A DNA stretch of 64,000 nucleotides, taken from positions 42,803 through 106,802 of the forward strand of contig CAVYYW010000024.1 of the NCBI GenBank assembly GCA_963772845.1, in the 5' to 3' direction. Within the stretch, counting starts at the first letter, position 1, and the number at the start of each line of letters is the position of its first letter. The DNA comes from CAVYYW01 sp963772845 (lineage in GTDB: Bacteria > Bacillota > Bacilli > Bacillales > Sporolactobacillaceae). The translations under genes and the position numbers were made by a program. Positions 16,528-25,112 of this stretch are shown one piece after another. The notes beneath the pieces are model-generated. The model was given only the letters and a program-made list of their open reading frames with translations, did no database searches and was not told the DNA's origin.

Positions 16528-17766
16528 TTATTTGGCAACAGCTTTTTGGCTGTCTGACATGGTCTTCGGTCTAAGAAATTCATTTTTAAAAGGAATCAGC
16601 AGCGCTAACCCTGCTAACCCGACAATCACCCCCGAAAGCGTAAAAATCTTGGTCATCTCCCAATGATTCACAAGAACGGAACCCGTCAGAATCCCGAGTG
16701 GAATCGTGCAGGAGGTTAGCATCGATAAGAAGCTCATCACCCGGCCCATTTTATCCTTGTCAACTAACGTCTGAAATGCTGTGCTGATCCCAACGCTCGC
16801 AAAACAAATGCCGAGTCCTAGCATTCCTGCAAATATAATGAGCGCCAAATAATTCATAAATACTCCTGCGACAACAAGCGCAGCCCCTTCAAGGACCAGC
16901 CCAAAAACCGCCAGCCGGATTTGGTTTTTAAACAACCCGCTCACCATCACAAGACTTCCGATCAGCGCACCAATCGCTACTGATGTCTCTGTCCATCCTA
17001 GCCCTGATGCCCCGACATGCAGCACTTGCTTGCAGATGACAGACAGGAAGACATTTAACGGCGCCAGAAAGAAATTAATAATGACCCCGCCTACGATGAT
17101 CAGAAACAGTAACCTTCGCATCCTAAATGTATAGTAAATACCTTCCTTAAACTGGTGAAGGAAGGATTCTTTTTCTGAGGAGACTTTAAGATTTGGAATC
17201 GATAGAAACAGAGAAAACCCGGCTGCAATAAAGAAGGAAACACCATTAATTGCAAACAGGACAGGTATGGAGACCACTGCAATCAGAATACCGCCCAACG
17301 CCGGACCAATGATATTGGAGGTTTGCTGGACAAATTGAAACGAGGCATTGGCTTTCGATAATTTTTCCTCTTCAACAACGAGGGGAATCGAGGACGCCAG
17401 AGCCGGTGAGAAAAAGGCTTTGATGCTCGATGCCAGCACAAGGCAGATATCGATTGCTATCAATGGAACCTGACCATCCTTCGTTATGAGCATCAGAACA
17501 AGCATCAAAATCCCTCTCGTCACATCCGTCACGATCAATAGTGGTTTTTTTATGTTTTTATCCGCGAGCACCCCTGCCCACGGCATGATTATAATAGACG
17601 GCAGCGTCATACACATCACACTCATTCCTAACGAGAGCGATGATCCCGTTTGAGAAATGATGTACCACATTAATGCGATACTATAGAGCTTGTCCCCTAA
17701 AACCGAGATTCCTTGGCCGCCGACCAGCAGCATAAACATGCGATTTCTGTACAATGGACGCGTCAT
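16528..17766 (-). CDS. MFS transporter (macrolide-efflux-like MefA group)
   Basis: A 412-residue, twelve-helix transporter of the MFS_3/MefA-like group. The first helix (FMLLVGGQGISVLGDKLY) and the ADKNIKKPLL loop 2-3 motif (about 68-78) are typical. Members export macrolides or other drugs by proton antiport. The start has GAGGGG eight bases upstream. An ArsR-like regulator lies 70 bases upstream on the same strand. An ATCGAAATTT motif in the gap (17811-17820) resembles sites before the regulator, so the regulator may control both. Confidence 0.85.
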   Translation of the reverse strand: MTRPLYRNRMFMLLVGGQGISVLGDKLYSIALMWYIISQTGSSLSLGMSVMCMTLPSIIIMPWAGVLADKNIKKPLLIVTDVTRGILMLVLMLITKDGQVPLIAIDICLVLASSIKAFFSPALASSIPLVVEEEKLSKANASFQFVQQTSNIIGPALGGILIAVVSIPVLFAINGVSFFIAAGFSLFLSIPNLKVSSEKESFLHQFKEGIYYTFRMRRLLFLIIVGGVIINFFLAPLNVFLSVICKQVLHVGASGLGWTETSVAIGALIGSLVMVSGLFKNQIRLAVFGLVLEGAALVVAGVFMNYLALIIFAGMLGLGICFASVGISTAFQTLVDKDKMGRVMSFLSMLTSCTIPLGILTGSVLVNHWEMTKIFTLSGVIVGLAGLALLIPFKNEFLRPKTMSDSQKAVAK

Positions 17767-17836
17767 GTTTCCCCTCTTTTCTTTTATATGAAATGATTAA
17801 TTCTATATAAATCGAAATTTAAAACAGGAAAAGATC

Positions 17837-18868
17837 TTAAGGTAGAATTAATGTCTGTTTCATTTGTTCCATCAGCTTCTCAATTTCTTTTGGCTGTACT
17901 TCGTAATAGACACGATTTTCTTTCCGAGCAGCTTTAACAAGATTTACAGAAGTCAGCGCAGAAAGGTGATGAGAGACAGTTGAGTTTGATAGACTCAGCC
18001 GCTGCGCCAGCTCGTAACCGTATAGCGGCCCCTGCTTCAATAGACGAATAATGTTGAGGCGTTTCTCGTCAGCAAGTATTTTGAAAGCCCTTGTCAATTC
18101 TTCTTTATTCACGGTCAGGTCTGCCTTGAGCTGGAACTGCCGGATTCCAAAAAGAAAAATCTGTAAGTCATCTGTTTCTGCAGTCAAAGAACAGTCATAA
18201 TAAAAAACGGAAGCTGCTATAACAAGTTCGCCGTCCTTAACGGGCTGCAGCTGATTCGAAACGAGGGTCTCCACACCCTTTTCCTCAATATAATGTTTCA
18301 TGTCTTCTAGGCTGGAGCGCTGCTTTTCCAGCAAATCAGCCATTTCATCCTCAATATACACATGGAAGTTTCGAACAACTTCTACAAAACGGCGCTTCGT
18401 TTCTTCAGCATGCGCAAAAAGGTACGTCGCCTTCCACTTCTCTTTTTCGGGCAGATTGCTTTGTTCAATATAGCTTGCCGCTTCATTAAAATCACTTACG
18501 TCTTCCAGTTCTTCTTCAGGAAAGCCTGTTTTAAAAAAGTAGACAAACAATTGCTTGGCCGGTGTTTCTTCTACCCTGCGTAAGAATGTGCTGACGTCTT
18601 GATGAGCATCATGCTCCCAGGCAAAGCGGATTAGCGTTAATCCAAAAAAACTTTCCGGATTGAAAAACAGATCAAGCTCGTTCTTAATTTTCTCCGGCAA
18701 TGCTGCTCTTTTCTGCTCCACCCACTGATTAAGCTCCGCTGGCTGACCTGCCACTTCTCTTGATATATCCGATAACAAGGCTTCATGAGCGTTGACGCGG
18801 AACATTGCTGCTAGAAGCTCAAAAACTGGTGAAACAATAAAGTGAATGTTCTCAGGCTGTTTATTCAT
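17837..18868 (-). CDS. ArsR-type transcriptional regulator with large N-terminal domain
   Basis: A 343-residue protein with an unusual size for ArsR. Residues 1-250 form a helical and beta sensor-like domain (FIVSPVFELLAAMFR at the start, as in DUF5937-type regulators). Residues about 255-335 form a winged helix: RAFKILADEKRLNIIRLL, then GYELAQRLSLSNSTVSHHLS. No cysteine pair for metal sensing is visible, so a small-molecule signal is likelier. The start has TGGAGT seven bases upstream. It lies upstream of the MFS exporter on the same strand, suggesting a local drug-response unit. Confidence 0.8.
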   Translation of the reverse strand: MNKQPENIHFIVSPVFELLAAMFRVNAHEALLSDISREVAGQPAELNQWVEQKRAALPEKIKNELDLFFNPESFFGLTLIRFAWEHDAHQDVSTFLRRVEETPAKQLFVYFFKTGFPEEELEDVSDFNEAASYIEQSNLPEKEKWKATYLFAHAEETKRRFVEVVRNFHVYIEDEMADLLEKQRSSLEDMKHYIEEKGVETLVSNQLQPVKDGELVIAASVFYYDCSLTAETDDLQIFLFGIRQFQLKADLTVNKEELTRAFKILADEKRLNIIRLLKQGPLYGYELAQRLSLSNSTVSHHLSALTSVNLVKAARKENRVYYEVQPKEIEKLMEQMKQTLILP

Positions 18869-18931
18869 CTAAGGACTCCATTTCTCGGTAAAGACCATTC
18901 CGACTAGTTATATGGTATAGTTTACAACACT

Positions 18932-18970
18932 TTCGATTGATGTCAATTGTTATTTTCTATTTTAATCGAA
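18932..18970 (-). promoter_or_regulatory. Possible operator/promoter of the ArsR-like gene
   Basis: TTCGATT (18932-18938) and AATCGAA (18964-18970) are inverted 7-base arms. On the minus strand TTGACA lies between them with TAAACT 16 bases downstream. A related AATCGAAATTT occurs before the MFS gene. Autoregulation is an inference. Confidence 0.4.
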
Positions 18971-18984
18971 TGTTAAAATATGAG

Positions 18985-19580
18985 ATACATCATTTCGAGG
19001 AGTCTCGGACCTTTCACTTCAATCAACTTATTTGTTGCCGGTGGAGCCCTTTAGACGTCATTTATGGCTATAGATTTTCCTTTCCCAGCTTAATCGGTTC
19101 GGCCAAGATCCCGCCATGGAGAACGAAAGCGGCGGCTTAGCTTTCATAGAAGCTATGAAAGGCAAAAAGGAACCAAGGAGCGAGGGAAATGTCCTTCATA
19201 TGCATGACAAGAGCGGAAATTGCGAGACTCCTGCAGAAATAGCGAGCCAAGTGAGACCCTGCAGCCCTCCTTAAGGAAGATCGGCTAAGCACGTCACCTC
19301 CTGTGACAACGCCGATCCTACCCACGTCCTGTGGGCATGAAGCGGCTCACGGATCGCCTGCGGAAAGCGAGCAGAATTTCCGCTCACGAAAATGGCAGGC
19401 AAATCTCATAAATAAATTTTTTTCATCATAAAAGGACTTTTTCAGTGGACACTCGCTGATTCCGAGGGAGTCTCGAGTATTTCTAGCTTTCAACGGTGGG
19501 CATGCGCATTTTCGAGTAGTCTCGCACCTTTCGTCTCAATCAACGCCTTTGTTGCATGATGATGCCCATTAGAAGTCCTT
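18985..19580 (-). repeat. Cluster of dispersed repeat copies C, D and E
   Basis: This gap (18869-19619) is almost all repeat. Copy D (18985-19090) and copy E (19495-19580) are reverse-oriented 5' arms (GCGAGACTCC or GCGAGACTAC side with CAACAAA and GTTGATTGA). Copy C (19200-19450) is in plus orientation with GAGACCCTGCAG, AACGCCGATCCTACCCACG, GAAAGCGAGCAG and GGACTTTTTCAGTGG. No gene is seen here. Confidence 0.75.
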
Positions 19581-19619
19581 TACGTGGATGGATTCGGCGT
19601 TGCCACAGGACGTGACGAT

Positions 19620-20238
19620 TTAGCCGAAACCAAAGCTAATCTTAACGCCGTTCGGATCACTAAGTTGTCCACTTTTTCCCCTTGCCAACATACCAACTTC
19701 CACCAGAGCGAGCTTGTCTCCTTCTATAAATGTAATATCTGACTCGGTGACCTCCAAAAACCGATGGACATCAGCGGACGACATTCAAATTTTTTACAGA
19801 AATGACCATACGAGTTATTTCATCATCTTCGTCATGGACCTTGCCTGAATCTTTCTGAAGTTCAATTCTTAGCCCCAGCGGTGTTCCTATAAAGGTTCTC
19901 CGGTCACCAACGCTCACCTTCCAGCCGTTCTCTTTTGCAGATTTACAAAGCGCTTCATGTTCATCACCCGTAACAAGAAAACCGATATGATCAAACATTG
20001 GCTTTTTTCCAGCGCCGAACGTCACATTAATTTTCCCTTTAACCGTTTCAATAATTCGGAATGAAGGGTGATCTGCACGGAAATCATCCCATGTTAGAGG
20101 CGGGTGATAAGTGATCATCCCCTCCTCCCCCTTTGCAAATCTTCCGGTAACATGAAAACCGTTGGCAGCATAAAAATGTTCCGTTTGCTCCACTTGATCG
20201 GTCCAATAGTGATAATGAAACAGCCTCACACTGATCAC
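19620..20238 (-). pseudogene. VOC/glyoxalase-fold protein, frameshifted before its last 50 residues
   Basis: GTG 20236-20238 overlaps the stop of the acetyltransferase gene (GTGA). The first 155 residues contain a VOC domain (FYAANGFHVTGRF, then FDHIGFLV and GLRIELQ) and start a second beta-alpha unit (MVISVKNLNV). A stop follows at 19771. In another frame the second unit continues directly as ADVHRFLEV...LALVEVG...SDPNGVKISFGFG to TAA 19620-19622. One base shift near 19775 restores a protein of about 204 residues. The terminal TTCGGCTAA lies inside a block of the dispersed repeat. Confidence 0.7.
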
Positions 20239-20639
20239 ACTCCACGTGGGATAATAAACCCGTTTTCAATTTTGTTGAATCCCACTTTTGGATAATAATC
20301 CATGGCGGTTGGTGCCGACAGCAAAATCAGCGAAACATCGTCACTAAGGGCCTCTCTCGTTTTTCCGATCAGTTGTTTCCCGATTCCGCTTTTCTGATAA
20401 GCTTGGTCGACCGCTAAATCAGAAAGATAACAGCAATAACAATAGTCTGTAAGCGACCTTGCAACACCAACCAGCTGGTCGCCATCCCATGCAGAAATCA
20501 GAATATCTCCTTGAGCGAGCATCGATTGAATCCGTCCTTTATCATCAACTGGGCGATTAATGCCGCTCTTTTTAAAAACCTCAATCAAAGCTTCAGTTGT
20601 GACCGGTTCGTTGTATTTATAGACAATGCTCATTTTCAT
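20235..20639 (-). CDS. GNAT acetyltransferase
   Basis: A 134-residue single-domain GNAT. ISAWDGDQLVGVARS is the beta-hairpin core, LSDLAVDQAYQKSGIGKQLI (about 72-91) contains the Q/R-x-x-G-x-G/A acetyl-CoA loop, and YYPKVGFNKIENGF is the C-terminal signature. The substrate is unknown. ATG has AAGGGG six bases upstream, and its stop overlaps the GTG of the VOC gene, so the two are translationally coupled. It follows the small membrane protein gene closely (10 bases), so four genes (lipoprotein, membrane protein, GNAT, VOC) form one operon. Confidence 0.85.
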   Translation of the reverse strand: MKMSIVYKYNEPVTTEALIEVFKKSGINRPVDDKGRIQSMLAQGDILISAWDGDQLVGVARSLTDYCYCCYLSDLAVDQAYQKSGIGKQLIGKTREALSDDVSLILLSAPTAMDYYPKVGFNKIENGFIIPRGV

Positions 20640-20648
20640 AAGTCCCCT

Positions 20649-20966
20649 TTACGCAATAATATGATATTCCTTTAATAGAAAAAAACAAGCAACCAAAAAC
20701 CCTGCAAGACTGACAGTCAGTTTGACCCGATGAAGTTTGTCATTCATATACATGTAAATCAGGGCAACTGCAAAACCCATTGGAACCCACAGTCCAAACT
20801 TCCCGTGCTCGGTGGATCGTGTGTAAAGTGGCGTGGTAAGCGTGCTGACAAGAAAATAAATAATGAGCGAGAAGAGCCGCAGCCCGTGCTTCTGACACCA
20901 CTTGTTGAGCAAAACCAGTATAGCTACAATAACCGCAAAAATAAGGATATTTAAATACTGGATCAT
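20649..20966 (-). CDS. Small integral membrane protein
   Basis: About 105 residues with four hydrophobic segments and short charged loops; no recognised domain. ATG 20966 (MIQYLNILIF) is preferred because GGAGG lies nine bases before it and the ATG overlaps the stop of the lipoprotein gene (ATGA). The earlier in-frame ATG at 20981 is itself part of the binding site. It is coupled to a lipoprotein, so the two could form a surface pair, but no function can be named. Confidence 0.6.
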   Translation of the reverse strand: MIQYLNILIFAVIVAILVLLNKWCQKHGLRLFSLIIYFLVSTLTTPLYTRSTEHGKFGLWVPMGFAVALIYMYMNDKLHRVKLTVSLAGFLVACFFLLKEYHIIA

Positions 20967-21319
20967 TTCTTTTTCCTCCACACGCTCTCTTCAACGGCTT
21001 TAATATAAGTTCCATTTTCTTTTTTAACAGCCAGTTGATTCTCTGTGCTTCCACCATTTATTTCATAATAAACCGTTCCTTTTTTAAACGCATTTGAAAA
21101 ATTGTCCTGGCCTTCCGTTCCTTCTACGTCTGAGTAACGGGTCACCTTGCCGATCATCCGGCCAATGTTTTTCGAAGGAACAGTATCGTCGGTTATCACA
21201 TAGACATGGCCCTCCCATTTCACAAATGGAAAAGCCCAGCTAGCGGATGAAGAACCACTTTGTGAATCGGTACAGGCGGATAACAGAAAAAATGCTGTTA
21301 GAACCATAAGCTTCTTCAA
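20963..21319 (-). CDS. Small lipoprotein
   Basis: About 118 residues. TTG 21319 begins LKKLMVLTAFFLLSAC, a lipoprotein signal with lipobox LSAC, six bases after GGGGGG. The mature part has a Ser-rich linker, then a compact beta domain (WEGHVYVITDDTV, VYYEINGG, NQLAVKKENGTYIKA). Such domains occur in small secreted Bacillus lipoproteins of unknown role. It is first gene of the four-gene operon running to 19620. Confidence 0.65.
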   Translation of the reverse strand: MKKLMVLTAFFLLSACTDSQSGSSSASWAFPFVKWEGHVYVITDDTVPSKNIGRMIGKVTRYSDVEGTEGQDNFSNAFKKGTVYYEINGGSTENQLAVKKENGTYIKAVEESVWRKKK

Positions 21320-21486
21320 ATCGATCCCCCCAGAATGAAACTCAGTCCTTATAACTAATTCCATCAAGTACCTTAATATTCCTTTTATTAAAAGCAGGAA
21401 AAAAACATACCGTACGTTGTTGGTGCTGACTGCCCGTGTAGCCGCCTTGTTCCACTTTTTGACCTCGATTTGTTATCATTTCCCAA

Positions 21487-21790
21487 ATGAACGCCCTTTT
21501 GCCTGATTTTTGACCCCGTTTGGTCGTTCATCGCCCCTATGAACGCCCTTTCTCCTGATTTTTGACCCCGTTTGGTCGTTCATCACCCTTATGAACGCCC
21601 TTTTTCCTGCTTTTTGACCTCGTTTGGTCGTTCATCGCCCTTATGAACGCCCTTTTTCCTCCTTTTTGACCTCGTTTGGTCGTTCATCGCCCCTATGAAC
21701 GCCCTTTTTCCTGCTTTTTGACCTCGTTTTGTCCTTCATCGCCCTTATGAAGGACATTTCACCCGCTTTTGAGGCCGCTTTTGTCCTTCA
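21487..21790 (+). repeat. 52-base tandem array of hairpin units
   Basis: ATGAA starts at 21487, 21539, 21591, 21643, 21695 and 21747, exactly 52 bases apart. Adjacent CGTTCAT and ATGAACG arms form hairpins around CGCCC(C/T)T. In the last junction both arms change together to GTCCTTCAT and ATGAAGGAC. No gene is present in the gap 21320-22140. Confidence 0.9.
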
Positions 21791-21854
21791 TAGTATGAAA
21801 GCTATGCCGCCGCTTTCTTTCTTCATGAGGGCATTTGTAATAGATACTCTCATT

Positions 21855-22030
21855 GACGCGGAAGTGCGAGACTCCTACGGGAACAGCACGCGCCCGAAGA
21901 TCCACTTTGGCGCACAAAGAGCTCACGCCAAAGTTAGCTGAGGCCGTGCCCGTGGAAAGCGAGCAGCCTAGAGCGGAAATCAACACCCTGTCTACACAGC
22001 GGGACTTTTTCAGTGGCCTCAATAGCGGAC
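21855..22030 (+). repeat. Dispersed composite repeat, copy F (best preserved)
   Basis: It contains GTGCGAGACTCCTACGGGA, CGAAGATCCACTTTGG, an inner inverted pair (CTTTGGCG/CGCCAAAG), GAAAGCGAGCAGCCTAGAGC, GGAAATCAACA and GGGACTTTTTCAGTGG, in the same order as copy A. Confidence 0.85.
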
Positions 22031-22065
22031 CAAGCGAGGACTTTCCAAAACTCATCACTCAAGAC

Positions 22066-22122
22066 AAAAAAGAGTGCCGACACGACTCTCTTTTGAGATC
22101 ATGCCGGCACTCTGTCTTAAAA
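22066..22122 (-). terminator. Terminator of the MFS gene; sequence shared with 58517-58577
   Basis: On the minus strand AGAGTGCCGGCATGA pairs with CGTGTCGGCACTCT around CTCAAAAGAGAG and is followed by six T. Confidence 0.85.
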
Positions 22123-22140
22123 GAACGCTTTTTCAGTTGG

Positions 22141-23394
22141 TTAAACCGCTTCATTCATAGTGGTGGATTTTTTGCGGCCATCCAGAGCTGGTGAAATCAC
22201 AAGGTAAATCAATGTGCCCGCGAGCCCAACCAGCGTAATAAAAACCGCCATAATTCCGGATGGGACAAAGGCGCCAATTGTGACGGTAAGTGACGCGATC
22301 AGCATTGACAGATTAAACTTCAGTCCGCCAAACGCCATATAGGAACTTCGAGCGTGGTCCGGCGGCAGTGAGGCCATGTAAGACTGCTCAACCGGAACCC
22401 GGCACACTTCGCCGATTGTGAGCATCGCCATCATGGCAAGCAGCATCCAGATATTGTTTGTATAAGCAAGAACGCCATAACCGATCGTGTAAATGAGACA
22501 GCTCCCGACCAGTACCCGCTTGTCCTTGAAGCGGCTCATCATTTTCGTAATAAACAGCATCAAGAACGTAACGAGAATGGTGTTTTCTGTCCGCAGAAAA
22601 CCCATCATATTAACCCCATCAATTTTCCAAAAAAGAAACCTTTGCACGGGGATGTCCTTGCTGAGACGGATTCCGATATAATTTGTCAGCTGAAATTCCA
22701 TCGACAGGATCAGAATGCCTGCGATAACATACATCACGAACAGCCGGTCCTGCAGCACACTTTTATAATTGGAAAATAGCTGAATGACGTGGCGTGATGC
22801 CTTGGCCTTCGCATAGTTTGGCCGATGGCTCTCTTCAATAAAAAAGATCGCAATAAAGGCCGTCACAAAAGCCATCACACTCATCCCTGAAAACAGTTCA
22901 AATAAATAATGCTTGAACAAGAACGCGCCAAGTATACCGCCAATTGCGATGGAAAGGTTACTCGACCAGTAACCGATTGAATACATGTATTTCCGTTGTT
23001 CCGGGGTACTGACATCAATCAGCATCGCCTGATCAGCTGGTCCTGCGAGCCCCCAGCAGATACTGTTGACCGTCATCATCATAAATGTAAGCGCTGGGAG
23101 CTCAAACCATGGCGAGTTGGACAGCGCCATGACGAGAAAAGCGAAAAAACGAAGCGTTTCTGCTGATGCCATTATCTTTTTCCGGCCGAACTGATCAGCA
23201 AAATAACCACCGATAAACGTCATTCCAATGCCAATGAACACATTGATTAACAGCAGCAGTCCGGCCACTTTCGCTCCAAAATGTGCCGCCAGATAAATCG
23301 CCATAAATGGAAAAACCATGCTGCCGATCATACTGCTTAAAAACGATTCGATGATCCTTATCTTAATATTCTTGTGAAAATCTCTGAATCTCAT
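22141..23394 (-). CDS. MFS multidrug-type transporter (DHA1)
   Basis: A 417-residue twelve-helix MFS protein. Helix 1 carries FLSSMIGSMVFPFMAIYLA, and loop 2-3 has the antiporter motif GYFADQFGRKK (about 62-72). A cytosolic central loop near 195-210 divides the halves. Related Bacillus proteins are drug or amino-acid exporters. The start has AAGGGA seven bases upstream. It is monocistronic, with a strong terminator after the stop. Confidence 0.85.
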   Translation of the reverse strand: MRFRDFHKNIKIRIIESFLSSMIGSMVFPFMAIYLAAHFGAKVAGLLLLINVFIGIGMTFIGGYFADQFGRKKIMASAETLRFFAFLVMALSNSPWFELPALTFMMMTVNSICWGLAGPADQAMLIDVSTPEQRKYMYSIGYWSSNLSIAIGGILGAFLFKHYLFELFSGMSVMAFVTAFIAIFFIEESHRPNYAKAKASRHVIQLFSNYKSVLQDRLFVMYVIAGILILSMEFQLTNYIGIRLSKDIPVQRFLFWKIDGVNMMGFLRTENTILVTFLMLFITKMMSRFKDKRVLVGSCLIYTIGYGVLAYTNNIWMLLAMMAMLTIGEVCRVPVEQSYMASLPPDHARSSYMAFGGLKFNLSMLIASLTVTIGAFVPSGIMAVFITLVGLAGTLIYLVISPALDGRKKSTTMNEAV

Positions 23395-23539
23395 GCCATC
23401 CCTTCTCTCCGATACCTAATATTTATCTATTATGTATTTTAAATCATTTTTTGAAGATTAGGAATCATGAAATTGAATGGTTTTTTCTACGACTTTAGAC
23501 GGAGAGGAAGGGACTCAATGAATGATTTTGCTTACAGAC

Positions 23540-25030
23540 TCAATTCTGCTCAAGAAAATAAATATCCTCAAAACAACTTTTTAAAGAATTGTACATTTTT
23601 TTGTACATCGAAAATCTTTCCAAATAAAATAAGTGGTTCTCATCATTTGGTTTTATCACTTTGTCCATCTTCAGAACTTGCATTAAACAAGCCTGTATCG
23701 TTTCATATTCATCAGCCGCAACCATGGCAAGCATGCCGGCACCAAGCGCAGGCTCACCTAAATGTGAAAGGACTTCGACGTCTACCCCAAAAACCTCTGC
23801 TATGACATTAGCCCATAATTTATTTTTTGATCCTCCGCCAATTAACTTCACAGAATGAATCACTTTCTCTTTTTTATTTAAGAGATGCACAGATTCATAC
23901 AAGGCAAACGCAACACCTTCAAGGACTGCACGGGTCATTTCGGCTCTTTTATGAAGAGGGCTCAGTCCAATAAACGATCCTCTTGCATAAGGGTCATTGA
24001 TCGGTGTTCTCTCTCCTGTTAAATAGGGCAAGAAATATAACCCTCTGGAACCTCGAGGCACCTCAGACGCTTCTTCTAACAGTTCTTCATAGCTCCCCTT
24101 TTGCACTTCCTCCGTCCACCATTTCAGACATGATGCTGCGGATAAAACAACACCCATCGCATGGTATTTTCCACTCGCATCACAAAACATATGAAGGCCG
24201 GTATTTTCGGCACTCTCAAATTGGTCCTGTGGGGCAAACACCACGCCAGATGTTCCAAGTGATACTAATGCACTGCCTTCTTCAGTCACACCGCTTCCAA
24301 TCGCTCCGGCAGCATTGTCCCCGGCGCCGGCTGCCACCTTAACTTCTGGCGATAGTCCAAATTCATTTTGAACGTGCAGCGATAACATCCCTGCGGATTC
24401 GTAAGACTCATAAACTTTCGGCAGCATATTTTCAGAAATACCTATAATGTTTAGCATTTCCTTTGACCATTTTCGGTTTTCTACATCAAAATATAAAGTC
24501 CCTGACGCATCGGAAACATCCGTAAATACCTTCCCTGTCAGCTTATAGCCAATGTAATCTTTGGGCAGCATGATGTATTTAATATTATTAAAAATCTCAG
24601 GCTTATGTTTCTTCAACCATAATAGCTTGGGAGCCGTAAATCCAGGAAAGGCTATGTTTCCCGTATGTTTTTTTAGAAAATCAATTCCAATGTCATGATT
24701 TAAATAATGGGTTTCTTCAATAGAACGTTGGTCATTCCACAAGATGGCAGGCATCGGAACGTTTTCATGTTTATCAATGATCACGAGACTATGCATTTGC
24801 CCAGTCATACCTATTCCTTTAACGTCCTCACTTTTTCTTCCGGTAAGGACCGCTTTGATCCCCTGTTTAACAGCATTCCACCAGTCTTCCGGGTTTTGCT
24901 CAGCCCAGCCTGTCTGTGGGTACTGGATCGGATAGGCTCCTGAAAATTCTTCTACAATATCTCCATGACTGGTTAATAATACGACTTTTGCACCAGACGT
25001 TCCAACGTCAATCCCGATAAAATAATTCAC
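23540..25030 (-). CDS. xylB: Xylulokinase
   Basis: A 496-residue FGGY-family sugar kinase that phosphorylates D-xylulose to xylulose 5-phosphate. Present are the phosphate-1 loop GIDVGTSGAKV (6-16), the MTGQMH segment (about 75-80) diagnostic for xylulokinase, GAGDNAAGAIGSG (about 235-247), and the C-terminal GGGSKNKLWANVIAEV signature (about 405-420). GTG start behind GGGAGG. It is divergent from an AraC regulator, with a 46-base gap before the longest possible regulator frame. The lyxose isomerase and dehydrogenase to the right supply its substrate. Confidence 0.95.
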   Translation of the reverse strand: MNYFIGIDVGTSGAKVVLLTSHGDIVEEFSGAYPIQYPQTGWAEQNPEDWWNAVKQGIKAVLTGRKSEDVKGIGMTGQMHSLVIIDKHENVPMPAILWNDQRSIEETHYLNHDIGIDFLKKHTGNIAFPGFTAPKLLWLKKHKPEIFNNIKYIMLPKDYIGYKLTGKVFTDVSDASGTLYFDVENRKWSKEMLNIIGISENMLPKVYESYESAGMLSLHVQNEFGLSPEVKVAAGAGDNAAGAIGSGVTEEGSALVSLGTSGVVFAPQDQFESAENTGLHMFCDASGKYHAMGVVLSAASCLKWWTEEVQKGSYEELLEEASEVPRGSRGLYFLPYLTGERTPINDPYARGSFIGLSPLHKRAEMTRAVLEGVAFALYESVHLLNKKEKVIHSVKLIGGGSKNKLWANVIAEVFGVDVEVLSHLGEPALGAGMLAMVAADEYETIQACLMQVLKMDKVIKPNDENHLFYLERFSMYKKMYNSLKSCFEDIYFLEQN

Positions 25031-25112
25031 TTTTTAACCTCCCAGTGCGATTATAGTTACATTTAGTTATGTTAAGATGATAAAAATACCATTGCGAAAG
25101 GATGGTTATATA

